Assembly: GCF_000026145.1 (NCBI RefSeq) | Contig: NC_009445.1 | Coordinates: 4,154,001 to 4,218,000 of the forward strand | Direction of reading: 5' to 3' | Source of the DNA: Bradyrhizobium sp. ORS 278 | GTDB lineage: Bacteria; Pseudomonadota; Alphaproteobacteria; Rhizobiales; Xanthobacteraceae | Length of the DNA: 64,000 nucleotides | In this document: positions 8,860-16,981 of the stretch, one piece after another | Layout of the letters: each line of letters begins with the position of its first letter | Position numbering within the stretch: position 1 is the first letter of the stretch | Notes under the pieces: model-generated | Databases searched by the model: none | Told to the model about the DNA's origin: nothing | What the model saw: the letters and a program-made list of their open reading frames with translations, nothing else | Position numbers and translations under genes: made by a program

Positions 8860-11800
8860 ATGAACGAGCTCGCCGTCGCCATCCGCCCTCGCCTCGTCTC
8901 CGCGACCGCCGATGACGGACAAGCGCCGTCAGCCGCGATCAACGAACGCGCGTTGCGCGTCGCCGAAGAGGCTTATCGCAAGGTGCTGGAGCTCCAGCCC
9001 CGGCACTTCCGGACGCTGTGCAGCCTGGCAATGGTCCGGCTGCAACTCGGCGATACGCATGAGGCGCGGAAGCTGCTGGACCAGGCCGCGGAGGAAGCCG
9101 GCGAGTCCGCGGAGCTGCATTTGTCGCTCGGCAAGACCTATGGAGGTCTCGGCGATCTCGCCAAGGCGAGCACGCATCTGCAACGCGCCGTCGAACTCGA
9201 CGATCAATCCGGCGAAGCGCGGCTTCTGCTCGGCAGCGCGCTCACGAGCCTCGGTGATTCCGTCGGCGCCGTGCGACATCTCGAGCTGGCGCTGGCCGCA
9301 CACCCCAACGACGCCGACGCGCATCAGGCCCTCGGTTTCGCGCTGCAGCGGCTCGGCCAATTCGAGCGCGCGCTGTCGCATCACGAGGCCGCGCTCGCGG
9401 CACGGCCAAACTTCGCGGCCGCCGCCGGCAGCCTGGGTGACGCCTGCCGCATGCTCGGGCGGCATGCCGAGGCGATTGCCCACTACCAGCGGGCGCTGGC
9501 AATCCAGCCGAATGCGCCGGTCGTGCTGCTGAACATCGGCGGCTGCCAGCAGGCGATCGGCCAGGCTGATGCGGCGATCCGCACCTATCAGCAGGCGCTT
9601 GCCGTGAGTCCTCATCTGGCAGAGGCGCACTACAATCTCGGCAATCTCCACCTGGAGATGAACAGCTGGCCGGCCGCGATCTTCCACTACGAGCGCGCCA
9701 TCGCCGAACGCCCGGACTTCCCCGAGGCGCACAACAATCTCGCCAACGCGCTGCAATCGCGCGGCAGATCGGACGAGGCGCTGGCTCACTACGCTGAAGC
9801 TCTGCGCAGGCGTCCCGACTACGCGACGGCCCACCGCAACCGCGGCGACACGCTGCGCGACGTGAAGCGTTTCGAGGAGGCGATCGCGAGCTATCGCACC
9901 GCCCTCAGCCATGACCCGCGCGATGTCACCACGATGAACCATCTGGCCGGCGTGCTGATGATCCTGGGCCGGCTCGACGAGGCGGCACAAGCCTACCAGA
10001 TGGCGCTGGCGGTCAATCCCCGCAACGTCGGCGTTCACCTGAACTACGGCATCGTCAAACCGTTCACGGTCGACGACCAGCGCTGGGCTCCGCTCCTCGA
10101 GCAGGCGGCGAGCCCGGAGACGCTGAGTGAGGACGGCCGCATCGCGCTGCACTTCACGCTCGGCCGGGCCTATGCCGACATTAAGGACGGCGAGCGGTCG
10201 CTGCTCCATCTCAACGCCGGAAACGGCCTCGAGCGGCGGCGCATCAACTACGATGAGAACCAGACGTTGCGCCAGATCGAGCGCATCCGCGCGGTGTTCT
10301 CGAAGGACCTGCTGCAGGCGCGGGCGGGCCACGGAGATCCGTCGCAAGCGCCGGTCTTCATTATCGGCATGCCGCGCTCCGGCACCAGCCTGGTCGAGCA
10401 GATGATCGCCAGCCATCCCGCCGTGCATGGCGCCGGCGAGGTCAACTATTTCGCGGCAGCGGCCGGGCTGTTCACCGATCGGGCTCGCGGCGAATTTCCT
10501 GAGATGCTCGCCAATCTGTCCGACGCGGACTTCGGGACGTTGGCGAACGCCTATCTCAAGCGTTTCGCGGACCTGCCGGACGACACCAGGCGCATCGTCG
10601 ACAAGATGCCGTCGAACTTCCTGTTCGCCGGTCTGATCCATCTCGCGCTGCCGAATGCCCGGATCATTCATGTCCGACGCAATCCGATCGATACCTGCCT
10701 GTCCTGCTACACCCAGCTGTTTGCCGAGCCGCAGCCGTTCGCCTACGACTTGGCGGAGCTCGGGCGCTACTTCAGGGCCTATGAGAGCCTCATGAGTCAC
10801 TGGCGGGCGGTCCTGCCGCGGGACGTCATGCTGGAAGTGTCCTACGAGGACGTGGTGCGCGACTTCGAGCCCAATGCCCGCAAGATCGTCGCCCATTGCG
10901 GTCTCGACTGGGACAATGCCTGCCTGTCGTTCCACGAGACCGAGCGGCCGGTGAGCACCGCAAGCCTTGTGCAGGTGCGCAAGCCGCTGTTCAGTGGATC
11001 CGTCGGCCGCTGGCGCATGTATGGCGACCGTCTGAAGCCCCTGCTCGACGCGCTCGGCACCGAGGCGATCAGGCCGACCATCGCCGAGGCGATCGCCGGT
11101 GTGGCCCAGCCTCAGCCGGCCAACGTCGCGCCGCCGGTGGTCACGCCGCCGACGGACTCGCGCCCGTTCGACGCGACGCGCCTCGCATCGCTGCAGACGC
11201 TGGCGGACGGCGTCGTCGCGGTCGCCAAGAAATTGCAGATGCGCGGCGAGCTCGGCGATGCCGAGCAGATCCTCAAGCTGATCCTGGCCGGCCAGCCGAC
11301 CAATTTCGATGCGCTCGTCGGCCTCGGCATGATCCGCACCACCGCCAACCGCCTCGACGAGGCCAAGGACTATTTCCAGCGCGCGGTCGCGGTGAACGAC
11401 AAATCCGCCGAGGCCCATGGCAGCATCGGCGCCGTCGAAGCCTCCGCAGGCCGCTACGAGGCCGCGGTCCAGCACTATGAGACCGCATTGTCACTCTCGC
11501 CGAGCCATCCCGGCATTCTCTACGGCTTCGCGATGGTTCGGCAGAACCAGGGCCTGATCGAGGAGTCGACGGCGCTGCTGCGGCGGGCGATCGACAACAA
11601 GCCGCAGCACCTCGACGCGCATTTCGCGCTCGGCAACCTGCTCTACACGGCGGGGAAAGACATCGAGGCGGCGAAGCACTACCTCAAGGTTCTCGACTTC
11701 AGTCCCGAGCATGCCGAGACCCACAACAACATCGCCAACGTCCTGTTGCGCCAGGGTCATCGCGAGCGCGCGATCGAGCACTACAAGCGCGCGATCGCAA

Positions 11801-13092
11801 GCAGGCCGGACTACGCCGACGCCTATGGCAATCTCGGCAATGCGTTCCTGGAGCTGAATCAGCTCGAGCAGTCGATCGAGCAGAACCTTCTGGCCATCAA
11901 GATCAAGCCGGAGCGCTTCGGCTCCTACAACAATCTGGGTGTCGCCTATCAGGCGCTCGGGCGTTTCGAGGAGGCGACCGCGGCGTTCCAGAAGGCCTTG
12001 GAACTGGCGCCGGACGACGCGCCGATCCACCTCAATCTCGCGAACATGTCGAAGTTCAAGCCGGACGACAGCCGGCTGCCGGCCCTGAAGGCGCTGATCG
12101 AGCGCGTCGACCAGCTCGACCAGGAAAAGCAGATCGCGGCCCATTTCGCGTTCGGCAAGGCGCTGTCCGACCTGAAGGACTACGACGCCGCCTTTTCGCA
12201 CTTGCACAAGGCCAATACGCTCAAGCGCAAGAGCTTCGACTACGATTCCGAGCAGCGGCTCGCGATGATGAAAAACGTCGCCGCCCGCTTCACGCCCGAG
12301 TTCTTCCGCACTGTGGCGGGGCATGGCGACGACTCCTGGGCGCCCATCTTCATCGTCGGCATGCCGCGCTCCGGGACCACGCTCATGGAGCAGGTGCTGG
12401 CGAGCCATTCCAAGGTGTTCGGTGCCGGCGAGCTCGAGACCTTCAAGGATCTGGTCGGCGAATGCGCCAGTCGCCAGAAGGTCATTCCAGCCTATCCCGA
12501 CCTGGTCGCCCTGCTCCCGCCCGAGGAGATGACGAGGCTCGGACAGGAGTACACCGCCCGCGTGCGCGTGCTCGCGCCCGGGGCCGAGCGGATCGTTGAC
12601 AAGATGCCGCTGAACTTCATCTTCGTCGGACTGATCCACGCGGCATTCCCGCGCGCCCGGATCATCAATACGCGACGCGACCCGCTCGACAATTGCGTGT
12701 CATGCTATCAGCTGCTGTTCACGGGGTCGCAGCCCTTCGCCTACGACCTGACCGAGCTCGGTCATTATTACCGCGGCTACGAGGGCGTGATGGAGCACTG
12801 GCACAAGGTGCTGCCGCCTGGCATCCTGATGGATGTGCAATATGAGGATCTGGTCGACGACCTCGAGGGCGTCTCACGCCGCGTGCTCGCCCATTGCGGG
12901 CTCGACTGGGAGGATGCCTGCCTCGATTTCCATCAGACCGAGCGCATGGTGCGGACCGCGAGCCTGATGCAGGTGCGCGAACCGATCTACCGGCGCTCGA
13001 TCGGGAGCTGGCGCCGCTACGAGAAGCATCTCGGACCGCTGTGCGAGGCGCTCGGCATCGCCTACCCGCCTCCGCCGCCGGAAGCGGACTGA
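8860..13092 (+). CDS. Double TPR-sulfotransferase protein
   Basis: 1410 residues in two parallel halves. Numbering from the GTG at 8854: TPRs at ~30-430 then a sulfotransferase domain at ~500-740; TPRs again at ~775-1100 and a second sulfotransferase at ~1165-1400. Both catalytic domains keep the PAPS 5'-phosphosulfate loop (GMPRSGTSLVEQ at 507, GMPRSGTTLMEQ at 1171) and the 3'-phosphate region (RIVDKMP..F.F.GLIH, then R..P.D.C.SCY). The family moves sulfate from PAPS onto protein or glycan; TPR-linked versions resemble bacterial tyrosylprotein or glycan sulfotransferases. It is alone after a terminator and follows the repeat-protein genes, so it may modify them (inference). ATG 8860 is preferred over GTG 8854; neither has a good ribosome site. 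Confidence 0.85.
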   Translation: MNELAVAIRPRLVSATADDGQAPSAAINERALRVAEEAYRKVLELQPRHFRTLCSLAMVRLQLGDTHEARKLLDQAAEEAGESAELHLSLGKTYGGLGDLAKASTHLQRAVELDDQSGEARLLLGSALTSLGDSVGAVRHLELALAAHPNDADAHQALGFALQRLGQFERALSHHEAALAARPNFAAAAGSLGDACRMLGRHAEAIAHYQRALAIQPNAPVVLLNIGGCQQAIGQADAAIRTYQQALAVSPHLAEAHYNLGNLHLEMNSWPAAIFHYERAIAERPDFPEAHNNLANALQSRGRSDEALAHYAEALRRRPDYATAHRNRGDTLRDVKRFEEAIASYRTALSHDPRDVTTMNHLAGVLMILGRLDEAAQAYQMALAVNPRNVGVHLNYGIVKPFTVDDQRWAPLLEQAASPETLSEDGRIALHFTLGRAYADIKDGERSLLHLNAGNGLERRRINYDENQTLRQIERIRAVFSKDLLQARAGHGDPSQAPVFIIGMPRSGTSLVEQMIASHPAVHGAGEVNYFAAAAGLFTDRARGEFPEMLANLSDADFGTLANAYLKRFADLPDDTRRIVDKMPSNFLFAGLIHLALPNARIIHVRRNPIDTCLSCYTQLFAEPQPFAYDLAELGRYFRAYESLMSHWRAVLPRDVMLEVSYEDVVRDFEPNARKIVAHCGLDWDNACLSFHETERPVSTASLVQVRKPLFSGSVGRWRMYGDRLKPLLDALGTEAIRPTIAEAIAGVAQPQPANVAPPVVTPPTDSRPFDATRLASLQTLADGVVAVAKKLQMRGELGDAEQILKLILAGQPTNFDALVGLGMIRTTANRLDEAKDYFQRAVAVNDKSAEAHGSIGAVEASAGRYEAAVQHYETALSLSPSHPGILYGFAMVRQNQGLIEESTALLRRAIDNKPQHLDAHFALGNLLYTAGKDIEAAKHYLKVLDFSPEHAETHNNIANVLLRQGHRERAIEHYKRAIASRPDYADAYGNLGNAFLELNQLEQSIEQNLLAIKIKPERFGSYNNLGVAYQALGRFEEATAAFQKALELAPDDAPIHLNLANMSKFKPDDSRLPALKALIERVDQLDQEKQIAAHFAFGKALSDLKDYDAAFSHLHKANTLKRKSFDYDSEQRLAMMKNVAARFTPEFFRTVAGHGDDSWAPIFIVGMPRSGTTLMEQVLASHSKVFGAGELETFKDLVGECASRQKVIPAYPDLVALLPPEEMTRLGQEYTARVRVLAPGAERIVDKMPLNFIFVGLIHAAFPRARIINTRRDPLDNCVSCYQLLFTGSQPFAYDLTELGHYYRGYEGVMEHWHKVLPPGILMDVQYEDLVDDLEGVSRRVLAHCGLDWEDACLDFHQTERMVRTASLMQVREPIYRRSIGSWRRYEKHLGPLCEALGIAYPPPPPEAD

Positions 13093-13709
13093 CCGCCGGC
13101 AAATAACCGGGTGCTGTTGCCCAGGGATCGGTGACAGGCGCGGCACCCGGCTATCCGGCCGCGCGGCGGAGCGGCAGGGACAGTGTGCGGGAGGGCGTTT
13201 AAGAAATTATCTCCATCATACGCACAGGCCTCAATTTTACTACGCAAGAGAGGCAGCTAATTACACAACCAAAGGCTGTATTCTTTAGGTTCAACTCAGG
13301 CTTGCGCGAGCTACGTTCGTAGACCGGGCAGTGTCGGTTTGAACGAGCGCATAGCGCGGGATTGTCCGTTCCTGGCGAAACGCTGATAGTTCAGCTCATT
13401 AGTTCAAGTTCCCGAGACGTCTTGCCGCGTCGCAAGGTCATTCCGGACCCGGCCGCACCGGCGATCGGCACGGACGGCCGGCCGCGAGCCGCGCCGGCTT
13501 GCTCTTCACCCAACTCGCTCGGCGACCGGACGAATCGACCGGCTTGACGGGGTCTCGTCATTCGGAACACGGGTCCGACGGGTCGACTGACCTGTTACCG
13601 TCCAGACGGCTGGGGTGTGAGGAAGGCGCAGCGGGCGCTTGACCTCGGCGCCAAGGCTTGGTTTGACCCGACTGGACGCTCCCGCCCCCATCATGGAAGA
13701 TCCCGAACC
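13093..13709. other. Non-coding gap
   Basis: 617 bp with no credible gene. The middle (about 13200-13330) is AT-richer than its surroundings, as expected for promoter DNA, but I could not fix a promoter with confidence. Confidence 0.5.
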
Positions 13710-14303
13710 ATGCGTATCACCCTCGTCGGCTCCCGACATTTCGGTGTCGCCACACTGAATATGCTGCGCGACAGAGGCATCGAGATCGCACGCGTGGTCG
13801 TGCATGACGGCGAGGATCGGCTCGCCGCAGCAGCGCGATCGGCCGGGATCGAGGTGGTCGTCCAGGCCGATCCCAAGGTCGTCCCCGCGAGCGAGATCGC
13901 GCCAGGGACCGACCTGATCGTCACCGCCCATAGCCACGCCCGTGTCAGCCAGGAGGCGGTGGCCGCCGCCAAGCTCGGCGGCATCGGCTACCATCCGTCG
14001 CTGCTGCCGCGTCACCGCGGCATCGCAGCCGTGGAGTGGACCATCAAGGAGGGCGATGCGATCGCGGGCGGCACCATCTACCATCTGGCCGAGCGGATGG
14101 ACGCCGGCGCCATCGCCGCCCAGGACTGGTGCTTCGTCAGGAAGGGCGAAACCGCTCGCGAATTGTGGGAGCGCGCGCTGGCGCCGCTTGGCCTCAAGCT
14201 GCTCGGCGACGTCGTCGAATCAGCCAAGGCCACCGGCACGATCCCCGCCAAGCCGCAGGACGAGCAGTTCGCGACCAAGGCCCCAAGCCTCACGCCGCAC
14301 TGA
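13710..14303 (+). CDS. Formyltransferase-family protein
   Basis: 197 residues with the formyltransferase N-terminal fold: MRITLVGSRHFGVATLNMLR at the start, the active-site loop YHPSLLPRHRG, and MDAGAIAAQ with the conserved Asp. In methionyl-tRNA formyltransferase the loop reads Asn-x-His-x-Ser; here the Asn position is Gly, so it is closer to the hydrolase domain of 10-formyltetrahydrofolate dehydrogenase, which also lacks that Asn. There is no C-terminal tRNA-binding domain. It may transfer or hydrolyse a formyl group from 10-formyl-THF on an unknown substrate. The frame is open upstream to 13617, but the ATG at 13710 starts the Rossmann strand directly. Confidence 0.75.
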   Translation: MRITLVGSRHFGVATLNMLRDRGIEIARVVVHDGEDRLAAAARSAGIEVVVQADPKVVPASEIAPGTDLIVTAHSHARVSQEAVAAAKLGGIGYHPSLLPRHRGIAAVEWTIKEGDAIAGGTIYHLAERMDAGAIAAQDWCFVRKGETARELWERALAPLGLKLLGDVVESAKATGTIPAKPQDEQFATKAPSLTPH

Positions 14304-14596
14304 CCGAGCAAACCTCGCCGGAGCCTGCGCGCCCGTAGCCGCGATCCACCGTCGGACCAGGCCGCGATCACGAACTGCCGTTCGAACAACGCCAGGATGT
14401 GGCGCAGGTCTGCTCATGTTGTGCGCGAAGGCGCAATTCGCTCACAATACCGCCCAAATGGCTGCCAAGCGGGTTCCGCGTTAATCGTTAATAGGCTGAA
14501 ACTGCTTGATAAAATCGCATTTCGGCAATGCGGCAAATTTTCGTCACAATTTGTCCAAATAAGCTGATCCATCAAAGATATCGAGGGACAAGATTC

Positions 14597-14947
14597 ATGC
14601 GTCTCGACCGCATTGGAATGGCATTCGCCGCGTCGATTTTGGTGGGCAGCTCGGCGGCCCCCGCATTCGCCCAGTCGCCCTATGATGGCCAGTGGCAGGT
14701 TACGATCGTCACCAGCAGCGGTAGCTGCGAGCCCACGGCCAGCTCGACCCTGACGGTTGCAGACGGTAAGATTTCTGCGGCCGGCGCGAACGTCTCGGGA
14801 TCCATTGGGCGCGAAGGCCTGGTCAAGGTCTCAATCAATGGCGCATATGCGAATGGTCAGCTCAGCGGCAATTCCGGCTCTGGAAAATGGAACGGCGCAT
14901 CGGCGGGGATTCCCTGCAGCGGGCGCTGGCAGGCGTCCCGCCTGTAA
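14597..14947 (+). CDS. Small exported protein of unknown function
   Basis: 116 residues. A clear signal peptide (MRLDRIGMAFAASILVGSS, cut after AFA) precedes YDGQWQVTIVTSSGSCEP, a Gly/Ser-rich body and two Cys near the ends (SCEP and PCSGRW) that could form a disulfide. It looks like a small periplasmic beta-strand protein of the kind annotated hypothetical in rhizobia. ATG 14597 is chosen because it opens the signal peptide. The next gene begins 13 bp downstream and also encodes a small exported protein with an F/YxGxW pattern, so the pair may be an operon. Confidence 0.7.
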   Translation: MRLDRIGMAFAASILVGSSAAPAFAQSPYDGQWQVTIVTSSGSCEPTASSTLTVADGKISAAGANVSGSIGREGLVKVSINGAYANGQLSGNSGSGKWNGASAGIPCSGRWQASRL

Positions 14948-14960
14948 CCAGAGATCTCAC

Positions 14961-15437
14961 CTGGACCCCTTCAAACGGCGGCTCTCGATAGCCGCCGTTT
15001 TGATGTCGACGCTGCTGGCAGCGTCGCCGGGACGCGCCGATCCCGGTCCCTTCACCGGCATGGCCGGGACATGGGGAGGTAGCGGCACGGTGGCGCTCGA
15101 GGACGGATCGACTGAACGAATCCGTTGCCGCGCGACCTACGGCGTATCGGGCCAGCGCATGAGCTTGGCCCTCACCTGCGCCAGCGACGCCTACAAGTTC
15201 GGTCTGCAGGCCGACCTGATTGCCGAGGGCTCGGCGATCTCGGGCAGCTGGACCGAGACCAGCCGCGGCGCCAGTGGCGTGCTGCAGGGACGCGGCGGTG
15301 GCGGCAACTTCCAGCTGGTCGCGACCACCGCCGGCTTCAATGCCAACATCGCGCTGGCCACCCGCGGCAATAAGCAGTCGGTCTCGATCCGAGCCGACAG
15401 CCAGTTCCGCGCAGCAAACATCTCGCTCTCGCGGTGA
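14961..15437 (+). CDS. Small exported protein, probable non-ATG start
   Basis: About 158 residues. From the codon at 14961 (CTG) the product reads xDPFKRRLSIAAVLMSTLL followed by AASPGRA and DPGPF: a textbook signal peptide with basic n-region, hydrophobic core and AxA-like cleavage. The first in-frame ATG (15003) would remove the basic region and half of the hydrophobic core. No ATG, GTG or TTG lies between the preceding stop and 15003 in this frame, so either CTG is used or translation is coupled to the gene ending 13 bp upstream. The mature part (MAGTWGGSGTVALEDGSTER) is a Gly-rich beta-type protein, function unknown. Confidence 0.6.
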   Translation: MDPFKRRLSIAAVLMSTLLAASPGRADPGPFTGMAGTWGGSGTVALEDGSTERIRCRATYGVSGQRMSLALTCASDAYKFGLQADLIAEGSAISGSWTETSRGASGVLQGRGGGGNFQLVATTAGFNANIALATRGNKQSVSIRADSQFRAANISLSR

Positions 15438-15443
15438 CGGCGT

Positions 15444-15665
15444 TCAGGCGCGCTTGGCGCCCTGGCCTGCGGACGGAGCCGGAGCCAGCTGGGCTGCGGT
15501 CCGCTTGATGGTCTTGGCAACGAGCAGCGCCTGCTCGCGGGTCATGGCGAAGTCCTGCACACCCTTGTGCGTGGTCAGCGACAGCACCAGGAGATGAGGC
15601 TCGCGCTCCGGCCAGCCCGTGGCAAAGGCGGTGAGGAAGTCGGCTGAGGCGGCACGTTCGGTCAT
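15444..15665 (-). CDS. Small conserved-type hypothetical protein
   Basis: 73 residues, cytoplasmic, no membrane segment. The body HLLVLSLTTHKGVQDFAMTR followed by EQALLVAKTIKRTAAQL looks like a folded alpha/beta unit ending in an Ala/Pro-rich tail. It converges on the exported-protein pair with 6 bp between the stops. I do not recognise the family; codon use and a plausible strand-helix pattern support a real gene. Confidence 0.5.
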   Translation of the reverse strand: MTERAASADFLTAFATGWPEREPHLLVLSLTTHKGVQDFAMTREQALLVAKTIKRTAAQLAPAPSAGQGAKRA

Positions 15666-15881
15666 GTGTCAAAGCTGCCCTTGGCTGTTTCGCGGCGGTC
15701 GCTTTAGGACGAAACGCCGTCACACTCCATGTTTTTCTAAGCAGGTCTTTCCAGACAGTTTTACAGGCCCCGCGTATGCCAATAAGCAGCGCGCGTTGAT
15801 GCACTGCACCGTTGATTTCATTTGCAATGCCCTGCACGCGAGGTGATACAGCCGCTCCGCCTGCCCCGCATCTTCCGCCCC

Positions 15882-16772
15882 ATGAATCGCCCCGCTTCAA
15901 AATTGATGGCCGCACTCTGGATGACCGGCTGGCTCAGCCTCATGCTGGTGATGGCCGTGGCCGGTCGCGAGGCCATGCGCGAGCTCAACGTCTTCGAGCT
16001 GATGGAGCTGCGATGCCTCATCGGCCTGGTGATGCTGTCGCCGGTGATCGCGCTCAGCGGCGGGATAGCCACGCTGCGCACGACGCGGCTCAAGCAGCAC
16101 GCCGCCCGCAACCTGATCCATTACGGCGCGCAGCTCGGCTGGTTCTTCGCGCTGACCCTGATCCCGATCGGCCAGGTGGTCGCGATCGAGTTCACGATGC
16201 CGATCTGGACCGCCCTGCTCGCTGCCACGTTCCTTGGCGAGCGCATCACCTTGTTCAAGCTCGCGGCGATCGTTCTCGGCCTGGTCGGCGTCGTGGTGAT
16301 CGTGCGCCCGGACACGGGCGCGATCAACCCGGGCCAGCTGATTGCGCTGGCGGCCGCCGTCGGCTTCGGCATCTCGATCGCGCTGGTCAAGTTCCTGACG
16401 CGCTCCGAGCCGACCGTCTCGATCATCTTCTGGATGCTGGCGGTGCAAGCGGTGGCCGGCGCGGTTCCAACCTTGCTGCTGTGGACGCCGCCGTCGGCCG
16501 CGGCCTGGGGCTGGATCCTGCTGGTCGCCCTCTGCGGCACCTTCTCGCATTTCTGCATGGCGCGCGCGATGCTCTATGCCGACGCCACGATCGTCATCCC
16601 GATGGACTTCCTGCGCGTGCCCTTGACCGCGACTGTCGGCTGGCTGGTCTATTCGGAGCGCCTCGACAGTTTCACCGTGCTGGGCGCCGCGCTGATTCTC
16701 GCCGGCAATCTGTTGAACCTCCGGCCCCCGCAGCCGCAACCGGTGGCTATCAAGGCGTCATCGCAAGGCTGA
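15882..16772 (+). CDS. DMT-superfamily (EamA) exporter
   Basis: 296 residues with about ten hydrophobic segments in two EamA halves (first around ELNVFELMELRCLIGLVMLS, second around SIIFWMLAVQAVAGAVPTLL). Family members export amino acids, purines or drugs across the inner membrane. The conserved IEFTMPIWTALLAATFLGER of the first half and PMDFLRVPLTATVGWLVYSE of the second are typical of the RhaT/YdcZ-like EamA group. The frame is open upstream to 15822; ATG 15882 gives the usual short N terminus before helix 1. The substrate cannot be told from sequence. Confidence 0.85.
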   Translation: MNRPASKLMAALWMTGWLSLMLVMAVAGREAMRELNVFELMELRCLIGLVMLSPVIALSGGIATLRTTRLKQHAARNLIHYGAQLGWFFALTLIPIGQVVAIEFTMPIWTALLAATFLGERITLFKLAAIVLGLVGVVVIVRPDTGAINPGQLIALAAAVGFGISIALVKFLTRSEPTVSIIFWMLAVQAVAGAVPTLLLWTPPSAAAWGWILLVALCGTFSHFCMARAMLYADATIVIPMDFLRVPLTATVGWLVYSERLDSFTVLGAALILAGNLLNLRPPQPQPVAIKASSQG

Positions 16773-16981
16773 GCCGGTCCTCGGCGAGACTCCCTTACCC
16801 CCGGAATGTGACACTCGTCACGCAACCGTTGGTATACGTGCAGCGAGCGTTGGCTTCGCGCAACACTCCCGATTTGCATTGTGGCGAAAACGAGATTTTT
16901 TGTTTGGGAACAAGACTTTTCCGGGCGATCCGCGACTAATGGGGCAGTGACCGCTTCGCTTGATCGTTGGGGGATCTCCTG

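Noticed and set aside
8929..11475. 848-codon open frame on -, antisense to the sulfotransferase gene
   Set aside because: Shadow of TPR codons; no domain recognisable.
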